DNA of 23,655 bases, from the NCBI GenBank assembly GCA_018065205.1, contig JAGHTR010000216.1, positions 1 to 23,655 of the forward strand. The letters are read 5' to 3'. The stretch's first letter is position 1, and the number at the start of each line of letters is the position of its first letter. The DNA comes from Candidatus Colicola caccequi. Lineage in GTDB: Bacteria > Bacteroidota > Bacteroidia > Bacteroidales > Paludibacteraceae. The notes under the pieces were generated by a model. The model was not told the DNA's origin and did not search any database. It was given only the letters and a program-made list of their open reading frames with translations. Positions 1 to 6,408 of this stretch are shown piece by piece. The translations under genes were made by a program, and so were the position numbers.

Positions 1-606
1 TGTGCTCCAGCCCTTAAACTTCCAATCCGTACAAGCGTCTGCCTCAGAAGCAGCAGCAGGTAGGGTATAAGGAGACGTTTGGTTAGATTTTGTCTCTGTT
101 ACGCCATTACGAGACAACGTAACATCAATTTTGGAAGCAGAGCCAGCCGTTACAGACAATGTGTTTAATTGCAATGGTCCCGAACCAGTTACTGTAATTG
201 TAATACTTTTTGCAGATCCAGTCCATGTTCCAGCACCAGCCGATGACGGATGAGAATATGTACCTGTACTCGCAGATGCAGAAGCAAATGTTTTTGACCC
301 CTGTTTCTCCCAATTGAAAGTAATAGCCGTGATATTACTACTTGAAGAAATAGTAACTGTATTGGCTGGATACAAACGCAAGCCTGCATCAGCCCAATAC
401 GGAGAATTACTAGTGTTGGTGCCAGCACCAAACGAAACAGTGATTCCATCTTTAGTCACAGAGTTCGCAGAAGACAATGTAAAATCCGTTGCCCACAGGG
501 ACGAGGAGCCTAATGCGAGGAGCATTAAGAGGGTGATAGAACGGGTTAAAAACTTAAAAGATATCTGACGACCAGACGAAACACAATGTAAAAGAGTGTT
601 TTTCAT
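1..606 (-). CDS. Secreted repeat-domain protein, N-terminal part
   Basis: Open reading frame of 202 codons starting at ATG 606-604 and running off the left edge with no stop, so only the N-terminal part is present. The first 39 or so residues look like a long signal peptide: a basic N-region, then a hydrophobic core (SITLLMLLALGSSSLWA) ending in a likely cleavage site before TDFTLSS. The mature part is Ser/Thr/Ala-rich with beta-strand-like patterns (SITITVTGSGPLQLNTLSVT), as in many Bacteroidetes extracellular proteins. The last visible residues, CTDWKFKGWST, resemble the start of a Listeria-Bacteroides (InlB B / Flg_new) repeat, which usually has a F-x-GW core. It has its own promoter (663-694). 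Export to the surface is inferred; any enzymatic domain lies outside the window. Confidence 0.72.
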   Translation of the reverse strand, partial: MKNTLLHCVSSGRQISFKFLTRSITLLMLLALGSSSLWATDFTLSSANSVTKDGITVSFGAGTNTSNSPYWADAGLRLYPANTVTISSSSNITAITFNWEKQGSKTFASASASTGTYSHPSSAGAGTWTGSAKSITITVTGSGPLQLNTLSVTAGSASKIDVTLSRNGVTETKSNQTSPYTLPAAASEADACTDWKFKGWST

Positions 607-662
607 AATATTAGAGGTTAAAAAAGATTATCAATTGTGGTTGTTCTATCAAAAGAACGTTG

Positions 663-694
663 CAAATATACAACTTTTTTTTGACATATGCAAA
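663..694 (-). promoter_or_regulatory. Bacteroidetes-type promoter of the secreted protein gene
   Basis: Reading the - strand, TTTG (694-691) is followed by 20 bp and TATATTTG (670-663). This matches the TTTG-N(19-21)-TAnnTTTG consensus of the Bacteroidetes primary sigma factor. It leaves a leader of about 50 nt with a small hairpin (GTTCT/AGAAC, 643-658) near the expected transcript start. Confidence 0.75.
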
Positions 695-762
695 TTATTT
701 TCAATAATTTAACGGGATTTATTAAGATTTATTGCTGAGATACCAGGAGATGCGGCGAAGCG

Positions 763-780
763 GCGCTCAATAATGAGCGC
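763..780. other. Hairpin, 7-bp stem and 4-nt loop (first cassette)
   Basis: GCGCTCA-ATAA-TGAGCGC is a perfect inverted repeat in a gene-free region. No T-tract follows on either side, so it is not a typical terminator. It is followed 13 nt later by a 22-nt motif (794-815) that recurs at 1115-1136 next to a second hairpin of the same stem and loop size. Confidence 0.6.
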
Positions 781-793
781 GAAATGCACAACG

Positions 794-815
794 GAGAGGG
801 GACTGTTTAGAACGG
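794..815. repeat. 22-nt motif, copy 1
   Basis: This 22-nt motif (starts GAGAGGGGAC, ends TTTAGAACGG) matches 1115-1136 at 21 of 22 positions; the only difference is T at 804 versus A at 1125. Both copies sit just downstream of a hairpin with a 7-bp stem and 4-nt loop. Function unknown. Confidence 0.7.
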
Positions 816-844
816 TGAACGCATGGTAGCATCAGGGTTGCCGA

Positions 845-921
845 ATGTTATGACAATGTTATGACAATGTTATGAGAATGTTATGACAATGTTATGAGAA
901 TGTTATGACAATGTTATGACT
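845..921. repeat. 11-bp tandem repeat, seven copies
   Basis: Seven head-to-tail copies of an 11-bp unit, ATGTTATGACA or the variant ATGTTATGAGA (the last ends CT), occupy exactly 77 bp. Variant units 3 and 5 alternate with the main type. The period is close to one DNA helical turn. 11 is not a multiple of 3, so the array is not protein-coding in a fixed frame. Confidence 0.9.
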
Positions 922-943
922 AGCACCCTACTTGAAGGGGGAG

Positions 944-1082
944 TAAATAATAAATAACAAAGAATAATTAACGCAAACGTAAACGCAAACGCAAACTAAT
1001 TAACGTAAACGCAAACGCAAACGTAAACTAATTAACGCAAACGCAAACGCAAACTAAATAATAAATAACAAAGAATAATTAA
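944..1082. repeat. 28-bp direct repeats bracketing the hexamer array
   Basis: An AT-rich 28-bp sequence at 944-971 (starts TAAATAATAAATAACAAAG) recurs without a mismatch at 1055-1082. The two copies overlap the ends of the YAAACG array at 969-1058, so the array is flanked by direct repeats 111 bp apart. This could mark a duplication or recombination endpoint; no transposase gene is present. Confidence 0.85.
969..1058. repeat. Modular YAAACG hexamer array, copy 1
   Basis: Three consecutive blocks of the form TAACG(YAAACG)nYAAACTAAT, with lengths 32, 32 and 26 bp (969-1000, 1001-1032, 1033-1058; the last ends TAAAT). The block boundaries are TAAT|TAACG. The same grammar makes up the larger array at 2412-2611, on the other side of the PASTA gene. 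It has no spacers and is not a CRISPR. Confidence 0.88.
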
Positions 1083-1096
1083 GATGGACCGCTGGC

Positions 1097-1114
1097 GGCG
1101 ATGAGGACATCGCC
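1097..1114. other. Hairpin, 7-bp stem and 4-nt loop (second cassette)
   Basis: GGCGATG-AGGA-CATCGCC is a perfect inverted repeat, immediately followed by copy 2 of the 22-nt motif. It matches the architecture, but not the stem sequence, of the hairpin at 763-780. Confidence 0.6.
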
Positions 1115-1136
1115 GAGAGGGGACAGTTTAGAACGG
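1115..1136. repeat. 22-nt motif, copy 2
   Basis: Second copy of the motif at 794-815 (21 of 22 identical), directly abutting the hairpin at 1097-1114 and running into the polypurine repeat. Confidence 0.7.
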
Positions 1137-1183
1137 AGAGTGAGAGTGAGAGGGAGAGGGAAAGTGAGAGGGAAAGTGAGAGA
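1136..1183. repeat. Polypurine hexamer repeat (GARAGN)8
   Basis: Eight hexamers: GAGAGT twice, GAGAGG twice, then GAAAGT, GAGAGG, GAAAGT, GAGAGA. The + strand is almost pure purine over 48 bp. On the - strand it can be read as alternating Ser-Leu, which I regard as an artefact of the repeat. Confidence 0.85.
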
Positions 1184-1191
1184 TGAGGGAT

Positions 1192-1219
1192 AAAAAAAAG
1201 GACCACCGAAAGGTAGTCC
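1192..1219 (-). terminator. Rho-independent terminator of the small lipoprotein gene
   Basis: On the - strand GGACTACC-TTTC-GGTGGTCC forms an 8-bp stem (one G-U pair) followed by eight T. It lies 24 bp beyond the stop codon of the lipoprotein gene at 1244. Confidence 0.88.
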
Positions 1220-1243
1220 CGTGTGTTTGTTTGTGAAGTGAAA

Positions 1244-1426
1244 TTATTCAGCAACAGCAGCCTCAACAACTTCTTCAACAACTTCTTCTACGAGAGAGTC
1301 GTTAGCAACTTCTTCAACAACAACCTCTTCAACTGGAGCAGCTTCCTCTGCAGGAGCCTCAGCAGCCTTGTTACCGCAGCTCATAGCGCAGAAAGCGATA
1401 GCTGCAATGAACATCATTTTTTTCAT
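1244..1426 (-). CDS. Small Glu/Val-rich lipoprotein
   Basis: Sixty-residue protein. MKKMMFIAAIAFCAMSCGNK is a lipoprotein signal peptide with a lipobox-like AMSC; Cys17 would be the lipidated residue, giving a mature peptide of 44 residues. The mature part is extremely acidic and low in complexity, built from Glu, Val and Ala (VEEVVVEEVANDSLVEEVV), with no aromatic residue and one Lys. It is likely an envelope lipoprotein; whether it faces the periplasm or the outside cannot be told. The gene has its own promoter (1516-1547) and a strong terminator (1192-1219), so it is a single-gene unit, probably well expressed. The DNA also contains GAAGTTGTT-like repeats, so length may vary between strains. 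No known function. Confidence 0.85.
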   Translation of the reverse strand: MKKMMFIAAIAFCAMSCGNKAAEAPAEEAAPVEEVVVEEVANDSLVEEVVEEVVEAAVAE

Positions 1427-1515
1427 AACCTAAAACTAGTTTTTTAAAGTGTTATTTATATTCGTTCTCGGAGGGCAAACAAGTAATATTTTACCTTAAG
1501 CCGCGAAAAACTGCG

Positions 1516-1547
1516 CAAAATTACAACAAATTTTGCATATATCCAAA
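1516..1547 (-). promoter_or_regulatory. Promoter of the small lipoprotein gene
   Basis: On the - strand TTTG (1547-1544), 20 bp, then TAATTTTG (1523-1516). It interleaves with the + promoter at 1532-1563: the two -33 boxes point at each other and the two -7 boxes are the arms of a perfect inverted repeat. The leader to the ATG at 1426 is about 80 nt. Confidence 0.8.
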
Positions 1548-1563
1548 AAAAATTGTAATTTTG
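1532..1563 (+). promoter_or_regulatory. Promoter of the PASTA-rluD-porX operon
   Basis: TTTG (1532-1535), 20 bp, TAATTTTG (1556-1563). Transcription would begin near 1570, which excludes an upstream in-frame ATG at 1533 and supports ATG 1584 as the start of the PASTA protein, with a leader of only about 14 nt. Confidence 0.82.
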
Positions 1564-1583
1564 CACAAAAATTTTGCAATTTT

Positions 1584-2414
1584 ATGTATTTTTCTAACAA
1601 AAGAGGCAAAAAATCCACCTCGGATTGGAAATTTTATGGCAAAAACGTGCTGATTGCCATTGCCATCATTATTGTCATAGTTATATCCATTATTATATGG
1701 ATGCGTAATTATACCCATCACGGTGAAGAAGTGGAGATTCCACAGATCACGGGACTGTATGTTCAGGAGGCAGAAGCATTATTGGCCGGTTCAGACTTGA
1801 CCATTGATGTAATCGACTCCACCTACTCACGAAGTGTGCCATTAGGAACGATTGTGGAGCAGACCCCTCCAGCCGAATCGCACGCTAAACGCGGGCGTAC
1901 GGTTTATGTAGTAGTGAACGCGAGCGCACATCGTCAAGTGACCCTGCCGGAAATGCATGATATCAGTTATCGTCAGGCTGAGAGCATGTTAAAACAACTC
2001 AATTTGAATGTATCCGAAGTCTTGTACGAGCCCAGTGAATACAGGGATTTGGTGCTGGATATCCGTCAAGGAGAGACATCGCTGGAAGCCGGGTCCAAGT
2101 TGACCGAAGGAGAGTCGGTAGTGCTGGTAGTTGGTCAAGGCAAGGGTACCGCCATCGTCACTATTCCGGATATACGAGGCAAAAAACTTGCTGAGGTAAG
2201 AGGACTGCTGATGGAAGAGCATCTGACCGTTGGGACCATCCATTATGACGAAGAAGTGACGGAGGAAAATAAAGAGCAGTTTATGGTGTATATGCAGGAG
2301 CCACAAAGCAATTCGCAAGTGCTGGAAGGGACGGCGGTACGGCTGTATTTGAGTCTCAATCCGGAGAAAGTGGTGACGGCTGATAATCAAGGGGATGAGG
2401 AGGAGTTCTTCTAA
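1584..2414 (+). CDS. Membrane-anchored protein with three PASTA domains
   Basis: 276 residues from ATG 1584; the frame is open back to 1533, but that ATG lies inside the promoter. A short basic cytoplasmic tail (to about residue 20) is followed by one very hydrophobic helix (VLIAIAIIIVIVISIIIWM, about 23-41). Three PASTA repeats of about 70 residues follow, beginning near EEVEIPQITG, RQVTLPEMHD and AIVTIPDIRG, each with the typical V-x-x-Q-x-P or P-x-x-G pattern. PASTA domains bind peptidoglycan stem peptides or beta-lactams in other bacteria. There is no kinase or transpeptidase domain, so this is a stand-alone periplasmic PASTA protein. The tail is acidic (DEEEFF). It heads an operon with rluD and porX, and its TAA stop is the first three bases of the repeat array. 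Confidence 0.88.
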   Translation: MYFSNKRGKKSTSDWKFYGKNVLIAIAIIIVIVISIIIWMRNYTHHGEEVEIPQITGLYVQEAEALLAGSDLTIDVIDSTYSRSVPLGTIVEQTPPAESHAKRGRTVYVVVNASAHRQVTLPEMHDISYRQAESMLKQLNLNVSEVLYEPSEYRDLVLDIRQGETSLEAGSKLTEGESVVLVVGQGKGTAIVTIPDIRGKKLAEVRGLLMEEHLTVGTIHYDEEVTEENKEQFMVYMQEPQSNSQVLEGTAVRLYLSLNPEKVVTADNQGDEEEFF

Positions 2415-2611
2415 CGTAAACGCAAACTAATTAACGTAAACGCAAACGTAAACGTAAACTAATTAACGTAAACGTAAACTAATTAACGTAAACGCAAACG
2501 CAAACGTAAACTAATTAACGTAAACGCAAACGCAAACGTAAACTAATTAACGTAAACGCAAACGTAAACGCAAACTAATTAACGTAAACGTAAACGCAAA
2601 CGCAAACTGAT
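2412..2611. repeat. Modular YAAACG hexamer array, copy 2
   Basis: Exactly 200 bp in seven blocks of the form TAACG(YAAACG)nYAAACTAAT: 20, 32, 20, 32, 32, 32 and 32 bp (the last ends CTGAT). The array begins with the TAA stop of the PASTA gene and ends one base before the start ATG of rluD. Block lengths differ by 12 bp, two hexamers. It would be transcribed as the intercistronic RNA of the operon. TAA occurs in all three frames. Confidence 0.92.
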
Positions 2612-2612
2612 T

Positions 2613-3626
2613 ATGATGGAAGACGAGGAGTTATTTGAACGATTAAGGATGGAGGTGGACAAAGGACAAAGTCCTTTGCGAATCGATAAATACCTGACAG
2701 AACACATGGCAGGTACAAGCCGTAATCGCATTCAAATGGCTGCCGATGCCGAACATATATGGGTGAATGGCAAAGCCGTGGCAAGTAACTATAAAGTGAA
2801 GCCCGGAGATATGATTCAGATATTGCTGGACCACGAGCCACAAGACTACACTATTCAGCCGGAGAATATCCCTTTGACGGTTGTTTATGAGGACGAGGAC
2901 CTGTTAGTTATCAACAAGCCGGCAGGTATGGTGGTGCACCCGGGTCATGGCAATTACGAACACACCTTACTCAACGCTCTGGCGTGGTACTTTGGGGAGA
3001 AATTTGACATCAACGACCCTCGCATCGGACTGGTGCATAGGATAGATAAAGACACCAGCGGATTATTGCTGATTGCCAAGACGCCGGAGGCGAAGACTAA
3101 CCTGGCGTTGCAGTTTTTTGAGCACACGACCGAACGCACCTACAATGCGTTAGTTTGGGGCACTTTTAAGGAAGACAGCGGTACTATTGAGGGCGCGCTC
3201 GCACGCGACACGCGTGATCGCACGTTATATAAGGTATATGATATTGAGGATCATCCGGAGGCCAAAGAGGCGATTACCCATTGGCGCGTTTTAGAGCGAT
3301 TCCCCTACGTGACGCTGGTGGAATGCCGATTAGAGACCGGACGGACGCATCAGATTAGGGTGCACATGAAGACCATCGGACACCCATTGTTTGCAGACGA
3401 TAAATACGGAGGAATGGAAATTCTGAAGGGACTGCCGACACAGAAATACCGTCAATATATACAAAACTGTTTTGATTTGTGTCCCCGTCAGGTATTGCAC
3501 GCCAAGACCTTAGGATTTACGCATCCACGCACCAGCGAACGCATGTTTTTTGACAGTGAGTGGCCGGACGATATATTACGTTTAATCACAAAATGGAGAA
3601 ACTATGAGCCAAATACTTTGGGCTGA
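2613..3626 (+). CDS. rluD: RluD-type 23S rRNA pseudouridine synthase
   Basis: 337 residues, RluA/RluD family, which isomerises uridines of 23S rRNA helix 69 in the cytoplasm. An N-terminal S4 RNA-binding domain (about residues 18-80: SPLRIDKYLTEHM, then IWVNGKAV) precedes the catalytic domain. The signature GLVHRIDKDTSGLLLIAK holds the catalytic Asp, with Ile in place of the usual Leu in HRLD. ETGRTHQIRVHM is the second conserved motif. The start ATG ATG lies one base after the repeat array, with no purine-rich ribosome site. The 3' end overlaps porX by 23 bp, suggesting coupled translation. The exact target (RluD versus another RluA-family member) is assigned by overall form only. Confidence 0.88.
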   Translation: MMEDEELFERLRMEVDKGQSPLRIDKYLTEHMAGTSRNRIQMAADAEHIWVNGKAVASNYKVKPGDMIQILLDHEPQDYTIQPENIPLTVVYEDEDLLVINKPAGMVVHPGHGNYEHTLLNALAWYFGEKFDINDPRIGLVHRIDKDTSGLLLIAKTPEAKTNLALQFFEHTTERTYNALVWGTFKEDSGTIEGALARDTRDRTLYKVYDIEDHPEAKEAITHWRVLERFPYVTLVECRLETGRTHQIRVHMKTIGHPLFADDKYGGMEILKGLPTQKYRQYIQNCFDLCPRQVLHAKTLGFTHPRTSERMFFDSEWPDDILRLITKWRNYEPNTLG

Positions 3627-5139
3627 TGACGAAATCGAGTTGCTCAAGCCTTACCTCATTTTTCTCAAAGAGAAAGGCTATGATGTAGTAACCGTTAATA
3701 ACGGTCAGGATGCTATTGACTATTGTGAGAACCAGGCGCCGGATATTGTTTTCTTAGATGAACAGATGCCGGGACTGAGTGGGATTGAGACGTTGGAGGA
3801 GATTAAGAATCTTCGTCCGGAAGTGCCGGTAGTGATGATTACCAAGAGCGAAGAGGAGCAAATTATGGAGCAGGCTATTGGTCAGCGCATTGCCGATTAC
3901 CTGATTAAGCCGGTTAATCCGAGTCAGATATTGATGTGCCTCAAGAAACACATTCATAGCAGGGCCATTGTGGAGCAAGAGGCCAATCGCACCTACCGCG
4001 AGGAGTGGTCGGATATATCGTATATGATAGATACCGCCAGCACGTTAGCCGAGTTTATGGCTATTCATAAGACGCTGGTTAAATGGGAGTTGCAGTTGAG
4101 CGAGGCAGATAGTTCGATGCGCGATATATTGGATCAACAACGCAAGCAGGCCAATAGTGCCTATTGCAAGTTTATCAGCAAGAACTACGAGGGATGGTTT
4201 ACCGGAGGCGAGCGTCCAATGATGTCGCCGGATATTTTTAAGAACGTGCTCTTCCCCATGTTGGACAAAGGCGAAAAAGTGTTCTTTGTGGTGATAGATA
4301 ATTTCCGCTACGACCAATGGAAAGTGCTGCAACCGATGCTTTCGGAGTTCTTCACGATCACCGATGACAATCTATACACCAGTATTCTGCCGACGGCTAC
4401 GCAGTATGCCCGCAATGCTATTTTCTCGGGTCTGATGCCATTGGGCATTCGCAATATGTGGCCGGACTTATGGGTGGAAGAAGAGGACGAAGAGGGCAAG
4501 AACCTGAATGAGAAAGACCTGATTCAGACGCAATTAGAGCGTTTCCGCAAGCGGTATGATTTTTCGTATTTCAAGATTAACGAGAGTGATTTCTGCGAAA
4601 AGATAACCAAGCAGTTTAAGCAGTTGCAGTCGCCGCTGAATGTAGTAGTCATCAACTTTATTGATATGTTGTCGCATTCACGTACGGACAGTAAGATGAT
4701 GCGTGAGTTAATGGCCAATGAGGCGGCTTATCGCAGTTTGACGCAGAGTTGGTTTAAGCACTCACCTACCCTAAACATGTTCAAACGCATTGCTCAATTA
4801 GGTTATAAAGTAGTGCTGACGACCGATCATGGCACGATTCGCGTAAGTGAGCCGGTTGCTATTTTGGCGGATAAGAACACCAATACGAACCTGCGTTATA
4901 AAGTAGGCAAGGCGTTGAATTGTCAGAGTAAGAACGTGATGGAGATTCAGCACCCGGAGCGGGTGGGACTGCCTTGTCCGAATGTGTCATCAAGTTATAT
5001 GTTCTGCACGGGGACGGACTTCTTTGGTTATCCCAATAACTTCAATTACTACGCACAGGTGTATCGCAACACCTTCCAGCATGGAGGTATATCGATGGAA
5101 GAGATGTTAATTCCGTTGGTAACGATGGAACCCAAATAA
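3604..5139 (+). CDS. porX: PorX: response regulator with PglZ phosphatase domain
   Basis: 511 residues. Residues 1-120 are a CheY-like receiver with the acidic pair Asp8/Asp9, phosphoacceptor Asp52 (FLDEQMPG) and the Lys in IADYLIKP. After a helical linker, the C-terminal half is an alkaline-phosphatase-superfamily (PglZ) domain with visible metal or catalytic motifs: VVIDNFRYDQW, LPTATQYARN (nucleophile Thr), DMLSHSRTDS, LTTDHGTIRV and QHGGISMEEM. This architecture is that of PorX, the regulator that works with the PorY kinase and a sigma factor to control type IX secretion genes; the phosphatase domain of PorX acts on oligonucleotides in published work. No T9SS structural gene is in the window. 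The gene overlaps rluD by 23 bp and ends at a bidirectional terminator. Confidence 0.92.
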   Translation: MSQILWADDEIELLKPYLIFLKEKGYDVVTVNNGQDAIDYCENQAPDIVFLDEQMPGLSGIETLEEIKNLRPEVPVVMITKSEEEQIMEQAIGQRIADYLIKPVNPSQILMCLKKHIHSRAIVEQEANRTYREEWSDISYMIDTASTLAEFMAIHKTLVKWELQLSEADSSMRDILDQQRKQANSAYCKFISKNYEGWFTGGERPMMSPDIFKNVLFPMLDKGEKVFFVVIDNFRYDQWKVLQPMLSEFFTITDDNLYTSILPTATQYARNAIFSGLMPLGIRNMWPDLWVEEEDEEGKNLNEKDLIQTQLERFRKRYDFSYFKINESDFCEKITKQFKQLQSPLNVVVINFIDMLSHSRTDSKMMRELMANEAAYRSLTQSWFKHSPTLNMFKRIAQLGYKVVLTTDHGTIRVSEPVAILADKNTNTNLRYKVGKALNCQSKNVMEIQHPERVGLPCPNVSSSYMFCTGTDFFGYPNNFNYYAQVYRNTFQHGGISMEEMLIPLVTMEPK

Positions 5140-5164
5140 AAAAAGCGCAGCGATGCGCTTTTTT
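5138..5164. terminator. Bidirectional terminator between porX and the rhomboid gene
   Basis: A7-GCGCA-GCGA-TGCGC-T6: a perfect stem flanked by A and T tracts, usable on both strands. It lies at the joint 3' ends of two convergent genes; the porX stop codon is part of the A tract. Confidence 0.9.
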
Positions 5165-5166
5165 GT

Positions 5167-5844
5167 TTATCGGATAGGTTCCTGATAGTGGTAATCACTA
5201 AAATCACGACCTTTCTTGTCGTCATCATCATCGCGACGGATGCGAGGGAACTTACGCCATGGATGTCTCCATATCAGCAATAACAGCCATCCAAAGAGGA
5301 AGCCGCCGAGGTGGGCAAAGTGCGCCACGTTATCAAAGGAGAAGTCCGCCAAACCGGCAAAGAGTTCGATGGCTGCGTATATATATACAAAGGTACGCGC
5401 GCGAATAGGGATGGGGATAAACAGGATGAACATAGGTACATCGGGGAATAGCCATCCAAAGGCGAAGAGGATACCAAAGACGGCTCCACTGGCACCAATG
5501 ACAATACCTGTGCTGCCGGACAAATACCACGTTAGTAGTTGGACGGCGGCGGCTCCTAAACCACAAACGGCGTAGTAAAGCAGGAATTTTTTGGCGCCCC
5601 AACTTTCCTCTAATGCAGGACCGAACATAAGTACGGCAAACATATTGCAGAACAGATGTCCGAAGTTAGCGTGCATAAACATATAGGTAGCCGGCTGCCA
5701 AAAATGGAAATAGGGGCTGCCTATATTCCATAATCCTAATAGACCGGATAAGTGGATGCCTCTCTGCTCCAAGGCCGTATCAATAAGCCAAACGATAAGG
5801 TTGGCCAGCAGTAATCGCTTAGTTATAATCGGTAAGTTTCTCAT
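5167..5844 (-). CDS. Rhomboid-family intramembrane serine protease
   Basis: 225 residues from ATG 5844. A longer in-frame start at 5916 would precede the -7 box at 5853-5860 and adds a peptide rich in Phe/Lys with no family match. The protein has six or more hydrophobic helices. Rhomboid hallmarks are present: HANFGHLFCNM (His58, Asn67 for the oxyanion hole), GASG with nucleophile Ser119, and AHLGG with catalytic His178. It cleaves transmembrane helices of other proteins inside the inner membrane; the substrate is unknown. The cytosolic C-terminal tail is charged (RRDDDDDKKGRD). It is a single-gene unit convergent with porX. Confidence 0.92.
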   Translation of the reverse strand: MRNLPIITKRLLLANLIVWLIDTALEQRGIHLSGLLGLWNIGSPYFHFWQPATYMFMHANFGHLFCNMFAVLMFGPALEESWGAKKFLLYYAVCGLGAAAVQLLTWYLSGSTGIVIGASGAVFGILFAFGWLFPDVPMFILFIPIPIRARTFVYIYAAIELFAGLADFSFDNVAHFAHLGGFLFGWLLLLIWRHPWRKFPRIRRDDDDDKKGRDFSDYHYQEPIR

Positions 5845-5852
5845 TTCGGGTA

Positions 5853-5860
5853 CAAAAGTA
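5853..5860 (-). promoter_or_regulatory. Probable -7 box of the rhomboid gene
   Basis: TACTTTTG on the - strand, only 8 bp upstream of the ATG at 5844, so the mRNA would be nearly leaderless. No TTTG lies 20 bp upstream (TATG is found there), so this promoter is weaker in form than the others in the window. Confidence 0.45.
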
Positions 5861-5883
5861 CAATTTTTTTGCCAAATGACCAT

Positions 5884-5950
5884 AAAAAAAGTATCAAAAA
5901 ACGATTTTTTTTGCAAAAATCACCAAAAAAGTGAATTTTTTTTAAAAAAA
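5884..5950. promoter_or_regulatory. Phased A/T tracts upstream of the HU promoter
   Basis: Runs of 5-8 A or T centred near 5887, 5898, 5908, 5917, 5927, 5939 and 5947, about one per helical turn, end 2 bp before the HU -33 box. Such phasing predicts curved DNA and could serve as an UP-like element or as an HU binding region for autoregulation. That role is an inference. Confidence 0.5.
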
Positions 5951-5952
5951 GT

Positions 5953-5984
5953 ATTGCGTATATTCAAAATTTATTGTAACTTTG
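5953..5984 (+). promoter_or_regulatory. Promoter of the HU gene
   Basis: ATTG (5953-5956), 20 bp, TAACTTTG (5977-5984). The -33 is one base off TTTG. The leader is about 60 nt and contains a 14-bp perfect palindrome (6018-6031). Confidence 0.75.
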
Positions 5985-6049
5985 CACTCGATAAAGAAAG
6001 AAATGGGGCTAATCCCAGATTAATATTAATCCTTTAATACCTATTTAGT

Positions 6050-6313
6050 ATGAATAAAGCTGATCTCGTAGCTGCTATTGCAGCAAAAGCTGAATTGACA
6101 AAAGTTAGCGCTGCTGCTGCTTTGGATGCAACCATCGACGCTATCGTTGCTTCTTTGAAGAAGGGTGAGAACGTACAACTCATTGGTTTTGGTACTTTCT
6201 CCGTAGTTAACAAAGCTGCTCATAAGGGCATCAATCCTGCAACCAAACAGGTTATCACTATTCCTGCAAAGAAAGTTGCTAAATTCAAAGCTGGTGCTAA
6301 ATTGGCTCTCTAA
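6050..6313 (+). CDS. HU-family nucleoid DNA-binding protein
   Basis: 87 residues, the family's usual length. The helical dimerisation half (MNKADLVAAIAAKAELTKVS) is followed by the GFGTF turn and the beta-arm segment with the conserved Pro (GINPATK) that intercalates into bent DNA. Arm positions that are Arg in E. coli HU are Lys, His and Ile here (NKAAHKGINP), a pattern known in Bacteroidetes HU proteins. It is alanine-rich. It is monocistronic, with its own promoter preceded by A/T tracts and a strong terminator, fitting an abundant architectural protein that compacts and bends DNA. The hupA/hupB distinction does not apply. Confidence 0.95.
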   Translation: MNKADLVAAIAAKAELTKVSAAAALDATIDAIVASLKKGENVQLIGFGTFSVVNKAAHKGINPATKQVITIPAKKVAKFKAGAKLAL

Positions 6314-6331
6314 TTAGTCAATTACCCATGA

Positions 6332-6365
6332 AACGAGTTGCTCAAGAGGGCAACTCGTTTTTTTT
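6332..6365 (+). terminator. Rho-independent terminator of the HU gene
   Basis: AACGAGTTGC-TCAAGAGG-GCAACTCGTT is a perfect 10-bp stem followed by a run of T. It lies 18 bp after the HU stop codon and 43 bp before adk. Confidence 0.95.
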
Positions 6366-6408
6366 CAAAGAATCAACCCCAGTGAAAAACACAAAAACCT
6401 ATTAGATT

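Larger units (their letters stand above)
607..1243. other. Gene-free, repeat-packed interval
   Basis: No convincing gene lies in these 637 bp on either strand; the short frames present read through simple repeats. It holds, in order: the promoter of the secreted protein, a hairpin (763-780), the first copy of a 22-nt motif (794-815), an 11-bp tandem repeat (845-921), a 28-bp direct repeat (944-971 and 1055-1082) bracketing a YAAACG hexamer array (969-1058), a second hairpin (1097-1114), the second 22-nt motif copy (1115-1136), a polypurine hexamer repeat (1136-1183), and the terminator of the small lipoprotein gene (1192-1219). Confidence 0.8.

Noticed and set aside
1054..1281. 75-codon - strand frame with a Ser-Leu run
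   Set aside because: It is the translation of the polypurine hexamer repeat and overlaps the lipoprotein terminator; no domain, no promoter.
1533..1583. Upstream start of the PASTA gene at 1533
   Set aside because: It falls inside the promoter (TTTG 1532-1535 to TAATTTTG 1556-1563), so it would not be transcribed.
969..2611. CRISPR array
   Set aside because: There are no unique spacers of constant length and no cas genes; the blocks are made of one hexamer in different numbers.
5756..6037. 93-codon + frame across the rhomboid start and HU promoter
   Set aside because: It spans two promoters and A/T tracts, with no family resemblance.
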